Source: Lunularia cruciata (lineage: Eukaryota > Streptophyta > Marchantiopsida > Lunulariales > Lunulariaceae). Taken from it: 64,000 nucleotides of DNA. Under the pieces are notes generated by a model. That model ran no database searches. It was not told where the DNA came from and was given only the letters and a program-made list of their open reading frames with translations. The stretch spans positions 47,923,665 to 47,987,664 of the forward strand of contig OX419757.1 of the NCBI GenBank assembly GCA_948567375.1, in the 5' to 3' direction. Below are positions 45,615 to 56,300 of the stretch, piece after piece (the stretch's first letter is position 1; every line of letters begins with the position of its first letter). A program made the position numbers and the translations under genes.

Positions 45615-46946
45615 AGGGATAGGTTTAGAGATTTTGATGATATGGATGAAGATGACAATGGTGTTCACATTCAACAATGTGCCATATTGTTAAGATGGTA
45701 GGACTTTGCCCATACATCTTGCTATTTGGTGGATCAAACCATTGCAAATTACCCTAGCAAAGTTGTTACCATGCTTTTCTAGAATCTAGATCGAATTCCT
45801 TTTAGGCAATTGATTAGGATGGATGTAAATTCATTTTATATATTGCTTGCTCTAGTCAAAGATCATGAGGTGCTCAAAAAGAAAAAGGAAAGAAGTAGAC
45901 TCCCCTATGGATCCAACTTGTTGTTGCCTTGGATAGATTTGGTCATAGTGGGAATGGAGCCTACATAACTAAAGGCACCAACTTGTAGGGTATTAGTGTT
46001 GGGTCCACTACAAATTCATTGATAGAGTAATCACTGCTATTAGCAAATCTAGAAAAAGAGGTTATGTGGCCTAATATGGAGAAAAGAGAAAGGTTTTCAC
46101 AAGTATTTGGAGCAAAAGGACTTCCCAACTTTGTGGGATTGGTTGACAAAACCTTTTTCCCATTGTCTCAACGACCAAAAATTGATAGTGAAACTTATTT
46201 TAGTAGAAAAGGACCTTACTCCACAATGGGCAAGTAATCTGAAATTAAATTAGGAGAATAATATGCTTCTTTGGTGATAAGGATCTATTTGGTCAGGTAA
46301 ATTTTAGTGCGGATCTTGTCCTTGGTGTTCACTAGATTGCTAGGATTCTTGCATACTCCACAATGAGTCCCTTCACAAGTTCATGAGTTTGGTATTTTAT
46401 CTCATATTTGCATTTGGATCAAATATGCATGAATGCTTGGCTCTTGCCATGACATGACTTGTTTGAAAAGGTCAACTCTTTGAATTTTGAAGCAATTTTA
46501 ATACAAGAGGAGCTAATGAGTCCTTTAGTCCACATTAATTTCTTCTTGGTGATTCCGTGTATGTGCCCATGAGTCAGCTGGAACCTTCTTTCAAAGTGAA
46601 ATTCTCTCAAGAGCAAATAGACTTCAACAAATGTGTACCTTGCACTTGTGTGCTCAATAAGCACTACATAGGGATATTGAAAGGTAGATGGCATTCATTG
46701 CATGAATTGAGAGTTGAACTAAAGAGGAATAAAAGTAGAAATAGATATTTGTTAAGGTGGATTAGTGTGTGCTTTATTTTGCATAACTTATTGATAAATA
46801 AAAGAGACATGTGGGAGGATGAAGAAGAATGCATAGAGAGTTTAAAGGCAAACAGTCCCACTATAGCTCAAGATATATTGGAAGAAAATAAACAAAGTTT
46901 CAATAAAGAGGATACTAGATCACATGTTATGAGTTTGAACCCTTGA
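45615..46946 (+). pseudogene. PIF/Harbinger-like transposase, 3' part
   Basis: Continues the fragment ending at 29064. Readable pieces: a leader with RFRDFDDMDEDDNG; near 46140 GLVDKTFFPLSQRPKID, where the VD-x-T position is the usual first catalytic Asp region of the Harbinger DDE nuclease; near 46200 ETYFSRKGPYSTM; then the frame 46557-46946 with IGILKGRWHSL, a typical Harbinger signature, and CFILHNLLIN near the end. Several stops and frameshifts lie between. No terminal inverted repeats or 3-bp target duplication were found. It could be a domesticated transposase-like gene relic or a dead transposon. Confidence 0.65.
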
Positions 46947-47627
46947 GCCTTCATATTGAAAACTTCTAAAGAGTATTAGAGACTTTGACACAATTCAATG
47001 TATCATATTATTGGACATTCAATGTAAACATGGACTTGGACTTTGACAAGGTGACATAATTTGACAAGACTTTGACATAATGTATTATACCACTTTTGGT
47101 GAATTCATGAATTTTTCAAATTAGAGATGGAGTTTTGTGAATCTATCATTGGTCATGGAGTTCCTATGATTTTGAATGATATGGTTTTTGGTCATAAGGA
47201 GTTTCTAGGATATGGTTCTAAGGTTTGGTTTTGAATGTTCTTGATATTGTTTTGAATGATACTATGTGAATGATAATATGATACAAGTTCATGGTTTGTA
47301 TGATTAGGTTCTTTTTTGATATGGTTCTATATGATACACTCATTATTTGAAATCATCCAACTAGTGCACAAAACAATAACTCAACTAGATCTAGTGCACA
47401 AAACAATAAGCATGATTACATGATGAATATCTATTTCTCCATTATTGTAAGATATAGTTACATATATCTTATGTATACATCTATGGATGTTTAGGATGTG
47501 TATATGATGAGGAAATCACACAACAATCAACTTGTCAACAAAATTTAGCACATGCCGCAACTGTGCAAGCCAATTGCACAAACTATTGCAAATTGCAAAT
47601 GCTCCTACACAAACCAAAATGCCACAC

Positions 47628-47697
47628 AAACCACCTGCTAATGCCACATAAACCGTTTTCCCAAAGGCATATGGTTTACATGGCATTGAGCTGGTTT
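47628..47697. repeat. Imperfect inverted repeat (hairpin) at the E2 insertion site
   Basis: Left arm 47628-47654 (AAACC...AATGCCACATAAACC) and right arm 47673-47697 (GGTTTACATGGCATT...GGTTT) pair with a few mismatches around an 18-nt loop. The sequence right of E2 (63336 onward) repeats a related GGTTATATGGCATTGAG block. It could be a MITE fragment. Confidence 0.6.
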
Positions 47698-47704
47698 GCA
47701 TAGC

Positions 47705-47708
47705 GCAC
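47705..47708. repeat. Target-site duplication GCAC of E2, left copy (right copy 63326-63329)
   Basis: GCAC precedes TGTAAC at 47709 and follows CTCACA ending at 63325. This perfect 4-bp repeat unites LTRs 15 kb apart. Confidence 0.8.
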
Positions 47709-48400
47709 TGTAACACCCATTTGTGCATGTGTGTGGTATTTTGATATTTAGCTTGGTATTACAAGTACTTAAGAGATATTATTTATATAGAGATAAAGGA
47801 TGGTTCTATATTAGTCATGGTAAGCTAAAGTTAGTCATAGTTAAGATAGATGGGACCTTACTTTAGAGGAAGTAGAAAAGATGAGCACCACTATTTTGGA
47901 TTTTAGTGTGTTGACTTGGTATTATTCCTAGGTGTTTGGCTTTGAGGAAAGAGTTGAGAACTCTTGGGCCCGCAAGCCTTTTTGTTTTGGATTCTTCTTT
48001 AGTCCAAGGATAGCCCATGTGAAGGAATCCTTGACTTAGTGGTTGGGTCAAGATAAGACCACATGCTTAGGGGAATATGTCCATGTGAATGGATATTCCT
48101 TTCTACTTTTTGACTTTACTTGACTTTTAGTCTAGTAACTTGAGTTACTATGGTAATTAGTTACTTTGGTATGTAACTATTTCACAAGTTTATAAACAAG
48201 GGGTGAGGAGGTACTCATCATCTTTTCATTTGCAACTATCTCTCTCTCATTGAGTTCTCTAGTGAGCAATGTCTTGAGTCTTGGAGTGTTAGCCTTAGAG
48301 GAGTATGATGGAGTTGGGGTTCCTTGCCTTCTTAGTCCATGGTGCGCTACCATAATAACCATCAGAGGTTCATCCTGAGTGAGAGACAGGCCGGCTCACA
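47709..48400 (+). repeat. 5' LTR of E2
   Basis: TGTAACACCC start and GGCTCACA end; the TATA box appears as TATAAA at 48191-48196. It keeps the 13 bp that E3 LTRs lack. Confidence 0.9.
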
Positions 48401-48404
48401 TTTT

Positions 48405-48422
48405 TGGTTCCGTTGTCGGGAC
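48405..48422 (+). other. Primer-binding site of E2
   Basis: TGGTTCCGTTGTCGGGAC, four bases after the LTR end. It is tRNA-Asp-like, with TGG intact. Confidence 0.65.
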
Positions 48423-48441
48423 CTCTCTAGAAGGCAAGATA

Positions 48442-48612
48442 ATGTTCCGCGTCCAATTCTACATTAGGCAGAAGGAGGCTATGAGAGCTCACTTGGAGAG
48501 AACATTAGGAGAGGAGAGTGCTGAACTTATGTTAGAGATCCAAGATCCATTTGTATACCCTGTAGTTCATTATGATGTCTTTGAGGTGATTTTGTACATC
48601 TTGTACACATGA
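48442..48612 (+). CDS. Leader ORF of E2 (56 codons)
   Basis: Begins MFRVQFYIRQKEAMRAHLE and ends VILYILYT. Same length and frame as in E1 and E3. Not recognised. Confidence 0.35.
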   Translation: MFRVQFYIRQKEAMRAHLERTLGEESAELMLEIQDPFVYPVVHYDVFEVILYILYT

Positions 48613-49260
48613 GAGGAATTAGAGAGATTGTGTGAGGTGGATTGCAGATTTTGGGGATTAAGGTGATTTTGGGCAAAATCTCAAGTTTGAGATCTGGACT
48701 TGAGATTTATACACATGATAGCTTGGGTTATCTTTCAGTTATCACACTCGAAAATATTGTGAGAACTTCTATGCGCACTGGGCTAGAATTTTTGAAAGTT
48801 GATAGAGTAAAGTGCTCCCGCAACTGCATGCTCTCTGGAAAATTGTATAGAGTCTGCTATTTCTTCAATTTTCACGGAATTGTCTTAAAACTTTCCAAGA
48901 AAATTCAGTGCATTGTATCCTACCTGCTGCCACAAAAAATAGAGAGAGATCGTTTTTTCACAGGGCGTTATGAGTTTTTGAAGTGAGTGGGGTGGTTTTG
49001 AGACCAAATCTGAAATTTGTGCGCTAAATAGAAAGGTGTCTAGGCCAAATGGCTGAATGAAAAAATCTGAAATTTTTCAGGGAGGGACACCCTGGAGTTG
49101 TAATCAAGTGTGAAAAATTTCAGATGAGTGTGACATATTGGTTGGGAGATTTGAGTGACATTGTGAGGAAGGGTCAATTCTGCAGAGTGGAGATCTCATG
49201 CATGAGAAGTTTGAGATCAACAAAAAGCATGTTTGAGTGTTTAGATTCATCTTTGGGAAC

Positions 49261-49734
49261 ATGGAGGGTCATCAAGAGTGGAAATTGAGATTATGCAAGG
49301 TTCCCCAAGGGTTTGAGGTGATTGTAGAGGTTGATTTGAGGAAAAGAGAGTTTACAATAAAATTTAAAGAGAGTATTGAGAGGATCCAAAAACCTACACC
49401 ACATGGAGGAAAGAGTGAGTCTAAGTGCTTTCTATGTGGAGAGAAGGGACATAAGGCAAGTTCATGTCCATTGACCTTTGACAGCAAGAGATTGAGGGAA
49501 AGGAGAGGCTTACTTGACTTGGGTTTGCATGTTGGGTCTTCTTCACCAAGATTAGGAGGGAGAAGATCTAAGACCAAGGAGTTATGTGAGGTTTGTGGAG
49601 TGGAAGGACTTCCAAAAGGAAATGAGTGTAGTGGAGTAAAAGCACTTTTGGAGACTTTGGTGAAGGATCTTGGAGAGAGTCTTAGTACAGCTACAGAAAT
49701 ACTACCACCTTCATTAGCTAGTTCTCAAGATTAG
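49261..49734 (+). CDS. Zinc-finger ORF1 of E2
   Basis: Start at the conserved ATG (MEGHQEWKLRLC); an in-frame ATG at 49237 would add MFRFIFGN. Zinc knuckle CFLCGEKGHKASSC and the second C-x2-C...H-x-C cluster are intact, apart from a His-to-Asn change (PKGNEC) at the His of the second cluster. It is open although the gag-pol of E2 is not. Confidence 0.6.
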   Translation: MEGHQEWKLRLCKVPQGFEVIVEVDLRKREFTIKFKESIERIQKPTPHGGKSESKCFLCGEKGHKASSCPLTFDSKRLRERRGLLDLGLHVGSSSPRLGGRRSKTKELCEVCGVEGLPKGNECSGVKALLETLVKDLGESLSTATEILPPSLASSQD

Positions 49735-49736
49735 TG

Positions 49737-49904
49737 ATGGAGAGAATCTTTCAACTTATGGATAAACTATCCATGAGAGTTAGATTAATATGCACTCTAG
49801 GATTTGATGTTGCTATAGAAATCTTGGAGCAACCTGAACCTTTTGTTTTCCCTAGAGTGGATTATTCTCAAATGGTGTTAGTCATGTTTATACTCTATAA
49901 GTAA
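49737..49904 (+). CDS. Short ORF2 of E2 (55 codons)
   Basis: ATG two bases after the ORF1 stop. The frame matches E1 and E3, but the TAG stop has become AAG, so it runs one codon longer to TAA. Not recognised. Confidence 0.4.
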   Translation: MERIFQLMDKLSMRVRLICTLGFDVAIEILEQPEPFVFPRVDYSQMVLVMFILYK

Positions 49905-51059
49905 TAGAGTGAGAGAAAAAAAAAGAGAAAAAAAAATTGAGAGAAAAAAAAAAGATAGTGAGGGGTTAAGATGGGAAAACTTCCAGTTTTCTTTGGCAAG
50001 GTTGGAGAAGATGTGGAGGCCTTTGTGAGAGACTTCAAGAGAGCTTGCATAGGAAACAATGAGAGGAGGAAGAATGAGTGGGCCTCAGTATTTCCAGATT
50101 TCTTTGAGGATGCAGCACTTACATGGTATGAGTCAGAATACCAAAAGAGAGAGAGGAGAGAGGGGGAAGAGGAGTCTTGGGAGACTTTGACTTCAGCACT
50201 CATTGAGAACTTTCTTCCTGATGAGAGTTATGAGAGATTGATGAGTGACGTTACATTTCTCAAGCAAGGAGATGGAGAGAAAGTGAGAGTCTATTTGGAA
50301 AGAGTGGAAAAGTTGGAGTCCAGATTTCGCATAGTGTTGAGGAAGGGTAGGGATGATGTGGAGACTACAATGATTGGCATAGGGGCCATGCTTACCAAGA
50401 ATTTTGTGGGAGGATTGAGACCACAAATTAGAAGCAAGGTGAGATATGAGAAACCTTCTTCCAAGGTTGAAGCTATCAAGATCGCAATTCGTATGGAGGA
50501 GAGTGATTTGGTGGTGAAGGAGGTTGTGCATCCTCCTCAAGGCTACAAGTATGGTGGAACTTCTGATACTTTGGTGACAAGGGTTGCACCACAAGTAGTA
50601 GTTGCTCCAGTTCTTGCACCTCCACCCAAAGATCCACTCCAAACCATCATAGAATAACTTGCAGATCTCAAGATCAATGTGGTGCAACTATGGGAGAAGA
50701 GAGAGGTGGATCAGAATGTAGAGAGAGGGCCTAGGAGTTATAGAAACTATCCATATAGAGGAGGCCAACCAGCCAACAATTTCAATGATAGAAATTGTTT
50801 TGGTTGTGGAGGAAGAGGCCATATCCAAAGGAATTGCCCAAATTCCACTTACCATAGAGGAAAAGGTTATGAGGGAGCCAAAAGAGGGAAAGAGGGAGGT
50901 AGTGAAACCCAAGTGGCTCCTAATCCCAACAAAGGTAAGGGGATAGCATCCATAGATGTGGTTGAGAGCAAGTATGAGAAGGGAGAGTGCTCAAACTCCA
51001 AGGGTCTTAATTTGGAGCTTTTGGCACAAGAGAAGAAGAGAGCTTGTTTTGTAGAGGAT

Positions 51060-51063
51060 GTTC
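51060..51063. repeat. Target-site duplication GTTC of E3, left copy (right copy 58866-58869)
   Basis: GTTC occurs before TGTAAC at 51064 and after CTCACA at 58865. Sister elements show GATGTTCACTC uninterrupted at this place, so the 4-bp duplication is read against a known empty site. Confidence 0.92.
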
Positions 51064-51742
51064 TGTAACACCCATTTGTGCATGTGTGTGGTATTGTGAT
51101 ATTTAGCTTGGTATTACAAGTACTTAAGAGATATTATTTATATAGAGATAAAGGATGGTTCTATATTAGTCATGGTTAGCTAAAGTTAGTCATAGCTAAG
51201 ATAGATGGGACCTTACTTTAGAGGAAGTAGAAAAGATGAGCACCACTATTTTGGATTTTAGTGTGTTGACTTGGTATTATTCCTAGGTGTTTGGCTTTGG
51301 GGAAAGAGTTGAGAACTCTTGGGCCCGCAAGCCTTTTTGTTTTGGATTCTTCTTTAGTCCAAGGATAGCCCATGTGAAGGAATCCTTGCTTTAGTGGTTG
51401 GGTCAAGATAAGGGGAATATGCCCATGTGAATGGATATTCCTTTCTACTTTTTGACTTTACTTGACTTTTAGTCTAGTAACTTGAGTTACTACGGTAAAT
51501 AGTAACTTTGGTACCTAACTATTTCACAAGTATATAAACAAGGGGTGAGGAGGTACTCATCATCCTTTCATTTGCAACTATCTCTCTCTCATTGAGTTCT
51601 CTAGTGAGCAATGTCTTGAGTCTTGGAGTGTTAGCCTTGGAGGAGTATGATGGAGTTGGGGTTCCTTGCCTTCTTAGTCCATGGTGCGCTACCATAATAG
51701 CCATCAGAGGTTCATCCTGAGTGAGAGACATGCCGGCTCACA
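51064..51742 (+). repeat. 5' LTR of E3
   Basis: TATATAAA at 51531-51538. It lacks 13 bp (around 51413) found in E1 and E2 LTRs; the deletion lies between short AAG/TAGGGG-type repeats and is shared by the 3' LTR, so it marks a subfamily. Confidence 0.92.
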
Positions 51743-51746
51743 TTTT

Positions 51747-51764
51747 TGGTTCCGTTGCCAGGAC
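51747..51764 (+). other. Primer-binding site of E3
   Basis: TGGTTCCGTTGCCAGGAC, four bases after the LTR. It is similar to the plant tRNA-Asp PBS (TGGCGCCGTTGCCGGGG) with mismatches. Confidence 0.65.
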
Positions 51765-51783
51765 CTCTCTAGAAGGCAAGATA

Positions 51784-51954
51784 ATGTTCCGCGTCCAATT
51801 CTACATTAGGCAGAAGGAGGCTATGAGAGCTCACTTGGAGAGAACATTAGGAGAGGAGAGTGCTGAACTTATGTTAGAGAACCAAGATCCATTTGTATAC
51901 CCTGTAGTTCATTATGATGTCTTTGAGGTGATTTTGTACATCTTGTACACATGA
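51784..51954 (+). CDS. Leader ORF of E3 (56 codons)
   Basis: Begins MFRVQFYIRQKEAMRAHLER, ends VILYILYT, and is followed by TGA. It is the first ATG frame after the PBS. Identical length in three elements. No domain recognised; mildly basic front, hydrophobic end. Confidence 0.38.
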   Translation: MFRVQFYIRQKEAMRAHLERTLGEESAELMLENQDPFVYPVVHYDVFEVILYILYT

Positions 51955-52578
51955 GAGGAATTGGAGAGATTGTGTGAGGTGGATTGCAGATTTTGGGGAT
52001 TAAGGTGATTTTGGGCAAAATCTCAAGTTTGAGATCTGGACTTGAGATTTCTACACATGATAGCTTGGGTTATCTTTCAGTTAGCACACTTGAAATTATT
52101 GAGAGAGCTTCTATGCGCACTGGGCTAGAATTTTTGAAAGTTGATAGGGTAAAGTGCTCCCGCAACTGCATGCTCTCTGGAAAATTGTACAGAGTCTGCC
52201 ATTTCTTTAATTTTTAGTGAATTGTCCTGAACTTTTCCAAGAAAATTCAGTGCATTGTATCCTACCTGGTTCCACAAAAAATAGAGAGAGATCATTTTTG
52301 CGCAGTGCGTTATGAGTTTTTGAAGTGAGTGGGGTGGTTTTGAGACCAAATCTGAAATTTGTGCGCTAAATAGAAAGGTGTCTAGGCCAAATGGCTGAAT
52401 GAAAAAATCTGAAATTTTTCAGGGAGGGACACCCTGGAGTTGTAATCAAGTGTGAAAAATTTCAGATGAGTGTGACATATTGGTTGGGAGATTTGAGTGA
52501 CATTGTGAGGAAGGGTCAATTCTGCAGAGTGGAGATCTCATGCATGAGAAGTTTGAGATCAACAAAAAGCATGTTTGA
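51955..52578. other. Untranslated leader of E3
   Basis: About 620 bp without a conserved frame. It could be plain leader or an intron: GT follows the VFE codons near 51925, and T-rich stretches ending in AG occur before ORF1. No splice site can be proved from sequence alone. Confidence 0.4.
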
Positions 52579-52602
52579 GTGTTTAGATTCATCTTTGGGA
52601 AC

Positions 52603-53076
52603 ATGGAGGGTCATCAAGAGTGGAAATTGAGATTATGCAAGGTTCCCCAAGGGTTTGAGGTGATTGTAGGGGTGGATTTGAGGAAAAGAGAGTTTACAAT
52701 AGAATTTGAAGAGAGTGTTGAGAGGATCCAAAAACCTACACCACTTGGAGGAAAGAGTGAGTCTAAGTGCTTTCTATGTGGAGAGAAGGGACATAAGGCA
52801 AGTTCATGTCCATTAACCTTTGAGAGCAAGAGATTGAGGGAAAGGCGAGGCTTACTTGAGTTGGGTTTGCATGTTGGACCTTCTTCACCAAGATTGGGAG
52901 GGAGAAGATCTAAGACCAAGGAGTTGTGTGAGGTTTGTGGAGTTGAAGGACTTCCAAAAGGACATGAGTGTAGTGGAGTAAAAGCACTTTTGGAAACTTT
53001 GGTGAAGGATCTTGGAGAGAGTCTTAGTATAGCTACAGAAATACTACCACCTTCATCAGCTAGTTCTCAAGATTAG
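52603..53076 (+). CDS. Zinc-finger ORF1 of E3, upstream of gag
   Basis: Start chosen at MEGHQEWK because this ATG is conserved in all three elements; the in-frame ATG at 52579 adds eight residues. Counting from 52579: residues 64-77 form CFLCGEKGHKASSC (C-x2-C-x4-H-x4-C); residues 78-112 are Arg/Lys-rich; residues 117-131 hold a second cluster (C117, C120, H129, C131); the tail is Ser-rich. Probably a nucleic-acid-binding accessory protein distinct from the nucleocapsid knuckle inside Gag. It could also be an ancient duplicated gag fragment. Not matched to a named family. Confidence 0.65.
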   Translation: MEGHQEWKLRLCKVPQGFEVIVGVDLRKREFTIEFEESVERIQKPTPLGGKSESKCFLCGEKGHKASSCPLTFESKRLRERRGLLELGLHVGPSSPRLGGRRSKTKELCEVCGVEGLPKGHECSGVKALLETLVKDLGESLSIATEILPPSSASSQD

Positions 53077-53078
53077 TG

Positions 53079-53243
53079 ATGGAGATAATCTTTCAACTTA
53101 TGGATAAACTATCCATGAGAGTTAGATTAATATGCACTCTAGGATTTGATGTTGCTATAGAAATCATGGAGCAACCTGAACCTTTTGTGTTCCCTAGAGT
53201 GGATTATTCTCAGATGGTGTTAGTCATGTATATACTCTATTAG
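53079..53243 (+). CDS. Short ORF2 of E3 (54 codons)
   Basis: The ATG lies two bases after the ORF1 stop, so ribosome reinitiation is possible. The peptide starts MEIIFQLMDKLSMRVR, contains PEPFVFPRVDYSQM and ends MYILY. Conserved in frame in E1 and E2. Unrecognised. Confidence 0.42.
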   Translation: MEIIFQLMDKLSMRVRLICTLGFDVAIEIMEQPEPFVFPRVDYSQMVLVMYILY

Positions 53244-53249
53244 TAATAG

Positions 53250-53311
53250 AGTGAGAGAAAAGAAAAGAGAAAAAAAAAATTAAGAGAAAAGAAAGATAGT
53301 GAGGGGTTAAG
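53250..53311 (+). other. Purine-rich tract before gag
   Basis: An almost pure A/G run (GAGAGAAAAGAAAAGAG and A-runs) ends just before the gag ATG and is present in E1, E2 and E3. It could be leader sequence or a second plus-strand priming site. Confidence 0.4.
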
Positions 53312-56300
53312 ATGGGGAAACTTCCGGTTTTCTTTGGCAAGGATGGAGAAGATGTGGAGGCCTTTGTGAGAGACTTCAAGAGAGCTTGCATAGGAAACAA
53401 TGAGAGGAGGAAGAATGAGTGGGCCTCATTATTACCAGATTTCTTTGAGGATGCAGCACTTACATGGTATGAGTCAGAATACCAAAAGAGAGAGAGGAGA
53501 GAGGGGGAAGAGGAGTCTTGGGAGACTTTGACTTCAGCACTCATTGAGAACTTTCTTCCTGATGAGAGTTATGAGAGATTGATGAGTGAGGTTACATTTC
53601 TCAAGCAAGGAGATGGAGAGAAAGTGAGGGTCTATGTGGAAAGAGTGGAAAAGTTGGAGTCCAGATTTCGCATAGTGTTGAGGAAGGGTGGGGATGATGT
53701 GGAGACTACAATGATTGGCATAGGGGCTATGCTCACCAAGAATTTTGTGGGAGGATTGAGACCACAAATTAGAAGCAAGGTGAGATATGAGAAACCTTCT
53801 TCCAAGGTTGAAGCTATCAAGATCGCAATTCGTATGGAGGAGAGTTTGGAAGGGGATGAGAGTGATTTGGTGGTGAAGGAGGTTGTGCATCCTCCTCAAG
53901 GCTACAAGTATGGTGGAACTTCTGATACTTTGGTGACAAGGGTTGCACCACAAGTAGTAGTTGCTCCAGTTCTTGCACCTCCACCAAAAGATCCACTCCA
54001 AACCATCACAGAACAACTTGCGGATCTCAAGATCAATGTGGTGCAACTATGGGAGAAGAGAGAGGTGGATCAGAATGTAGGGAGAGGACCTAGGAGTTAT
54101 GGAAACTATCCATATAGAGGAGGCCAACCAGCCAACAATTTCAATGATAGAAATTGTTTTGGTTGTGGAGGAAGAGGCCATATCCAAAGGAATTGCCCAA
54201 ATTCCACTTACCATGGAGGAAGGGGTTATGAGGGAGCCAATAGAGGGAAAGAGGGAGGTAGTGAAACCCAAGTGGCTCCTAATCCCAACAAAGGTAAGGG
54301 GATAGCATCCATAGATGTGGTTGAGAGCAAGTATGAGAAGGGAGAGTGCTCAAACTCCAAGGGTCTTAATTTGGAGCTTTTGGCACAAGAGAAGAAGAGA
54401 GCTCGTTTTGCAGAGGATGTTCACTCTTCTCAAGGATTTACTTCAAGCAAGGATACTCCTATGTCTACTAGGAGCACTCGCACCTCAACACCATCAACAA
54501 CAAAGACTCCAAGGAAGAAGTTGGGGATGGAGGACTTCTTGATCTCAAAGCAACAATGGAACTACAATGTGTTGGAGGATGTTGGTAGTCACAAGGCTAA
54601 CATCACAGTGGGCCAATTAATTGCTTTGAACCCTACCTTGAGAAAGGAGCTTAGAGGTGGTTTGAGTTCTACAAGGAGCAAAAAGAAGAAGAAGGCAAAA
54701 GTTCCAATATCAATGGGGGTGGTGGATGCCAAGCCAGCACCATGGGAGGCTTGTGAATATGCCTCCAAGATTGATGTGAGAGTGAATGGTCACAACATCA
54801 AGGATGCATTGGTTGATGGAGGATCAGCAGTGAATGCCATGTCAGAAAGGTTGATGAAGAAGTTGGGTATGATACCCTCAAGACCTTCAACATTTGTGGT
54901 GAGCATGGCAAACAAGCAACAAGTTCGACCAGTAGGGGTGATGGATAAGGTGGTAGTTTCAGTTATGGGAGTTCAAAATCTCATGACTTTCCAAGTCTTG
55001 AAGGATTCAAGCTATGACTTACTTCTTGGGAGGCCATGGTTGAGAGCAGCACGCACAACTGATCGATGGCACAAAGGGTACTTGAGGATTGGGCCATCAA
55101 ACCATAGAGTCACTGTTCCTGTGACTAACACCACCAACACTTCACATTCAGATACCCCATCTTCTAATTATTGGGAATCAGATTCTGAAGAAGGAGCTTC
55201 AGGTGTGGACACAAGCATGGAAGAGGAGACTTCCACGGAGGAGGATGAATCTGAATCTGATTCAGATGTGTATCCCTTGTGTGCTATGGATTTTGCACCT
55301 AAGCCAGAGGTTTTGAAGGACCCAGATAAATCACCATTGACACTTGAGGAGGTAGAGAGAAGGTTATCTACCCTCAAGTATGGCCCAAATGTTACCAAGG
55401 AGGAGAAGGTGAGATTTGAGGAGATTTTCCGCAAGTTCATCCATGTGTTTGCTTTTAGTTACAAGGATTTGAAGGAAGTCACCTTGGAGGAGCACAAGAT
55501 AGAGGTGGAGTCACATGCAAGACCAATCCGCCAAAAGCAACGTCGCATTAGCCCACCAATATCTTTGGTTGTGAAGGAGGAGATTGATAAGCTCAAGGAG
55601 GCTGGATTTATCTTTGAGGTAGAGAATTCAGAATGGGTGTCTCCAATTGTCATTGTGAAGAAAAAGAATGGCAAGCTTCGGGTATGTGTGGATTACAAGA
55701 AGCTTAATGCTGTTACCAAGAAGGACTACTACCCATTGCCATTCATTGATGAGATCTTGGAGGAGGTTGCAGGTCATGAGAGGTACAGTTTTGGAGATGG
55801 TTATAGTGGATATAACCAAATCAAGATTGCACCAGAGCATCAACAACTCACCACATTCACCACACCTTGGGGAACTTACGCTTTCAAGGTCATGCCTTTT
55901 GGGCTTTGCAATGCTCCAGCCACATTCCAACGGTTCATGAACAAGGTATTTGAACCTTTCATTGGGAAATTTGTGAGAGATTTCATTGATGACTTTTGTG
56001 TCTATGGGAGCAAGGAGGAGCACTTTGAGCACCTAATCAAAGTCTTGCAACGCTTGGATGAGGCAAATGCATCACTCAACCCAGAGAAGTGCATTTTTGG
56101 ATGTGAAGAAGGTCTACTTTTGGGGCACATCATCTCCAAGGATGGAATAGCAGTTGATCCTGAGAAGGTGAGGAAAATCTCATACCTTCCATTCCCTTCA
56201 AGCTTGACAAAGTTACGCCAATTCTTGGGAATGGTTGGGTACTATAGGAGGTTCATCTTCTCATTTTCCAACAAGGCTTATGCATTGACCATCTACATGA

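Larger units (their letters stand above)
46947..47708. other. Intergenic, A+T-rich, no gene
   Basis: No coding support. It contains CTAGTGCACAAAACAATAA twice (near 47363 and 47394) and, at the end, the inverted repeat that E2 landed beside. Confidence 0.5.

Noticed and set aside
53534..54046. Long minus-strand ORFs opposite gag and RT in E1-E3
   Set aside because: They are antisense shadows of gag-pol, repeated in all three copies only because the sense frame is conserved.
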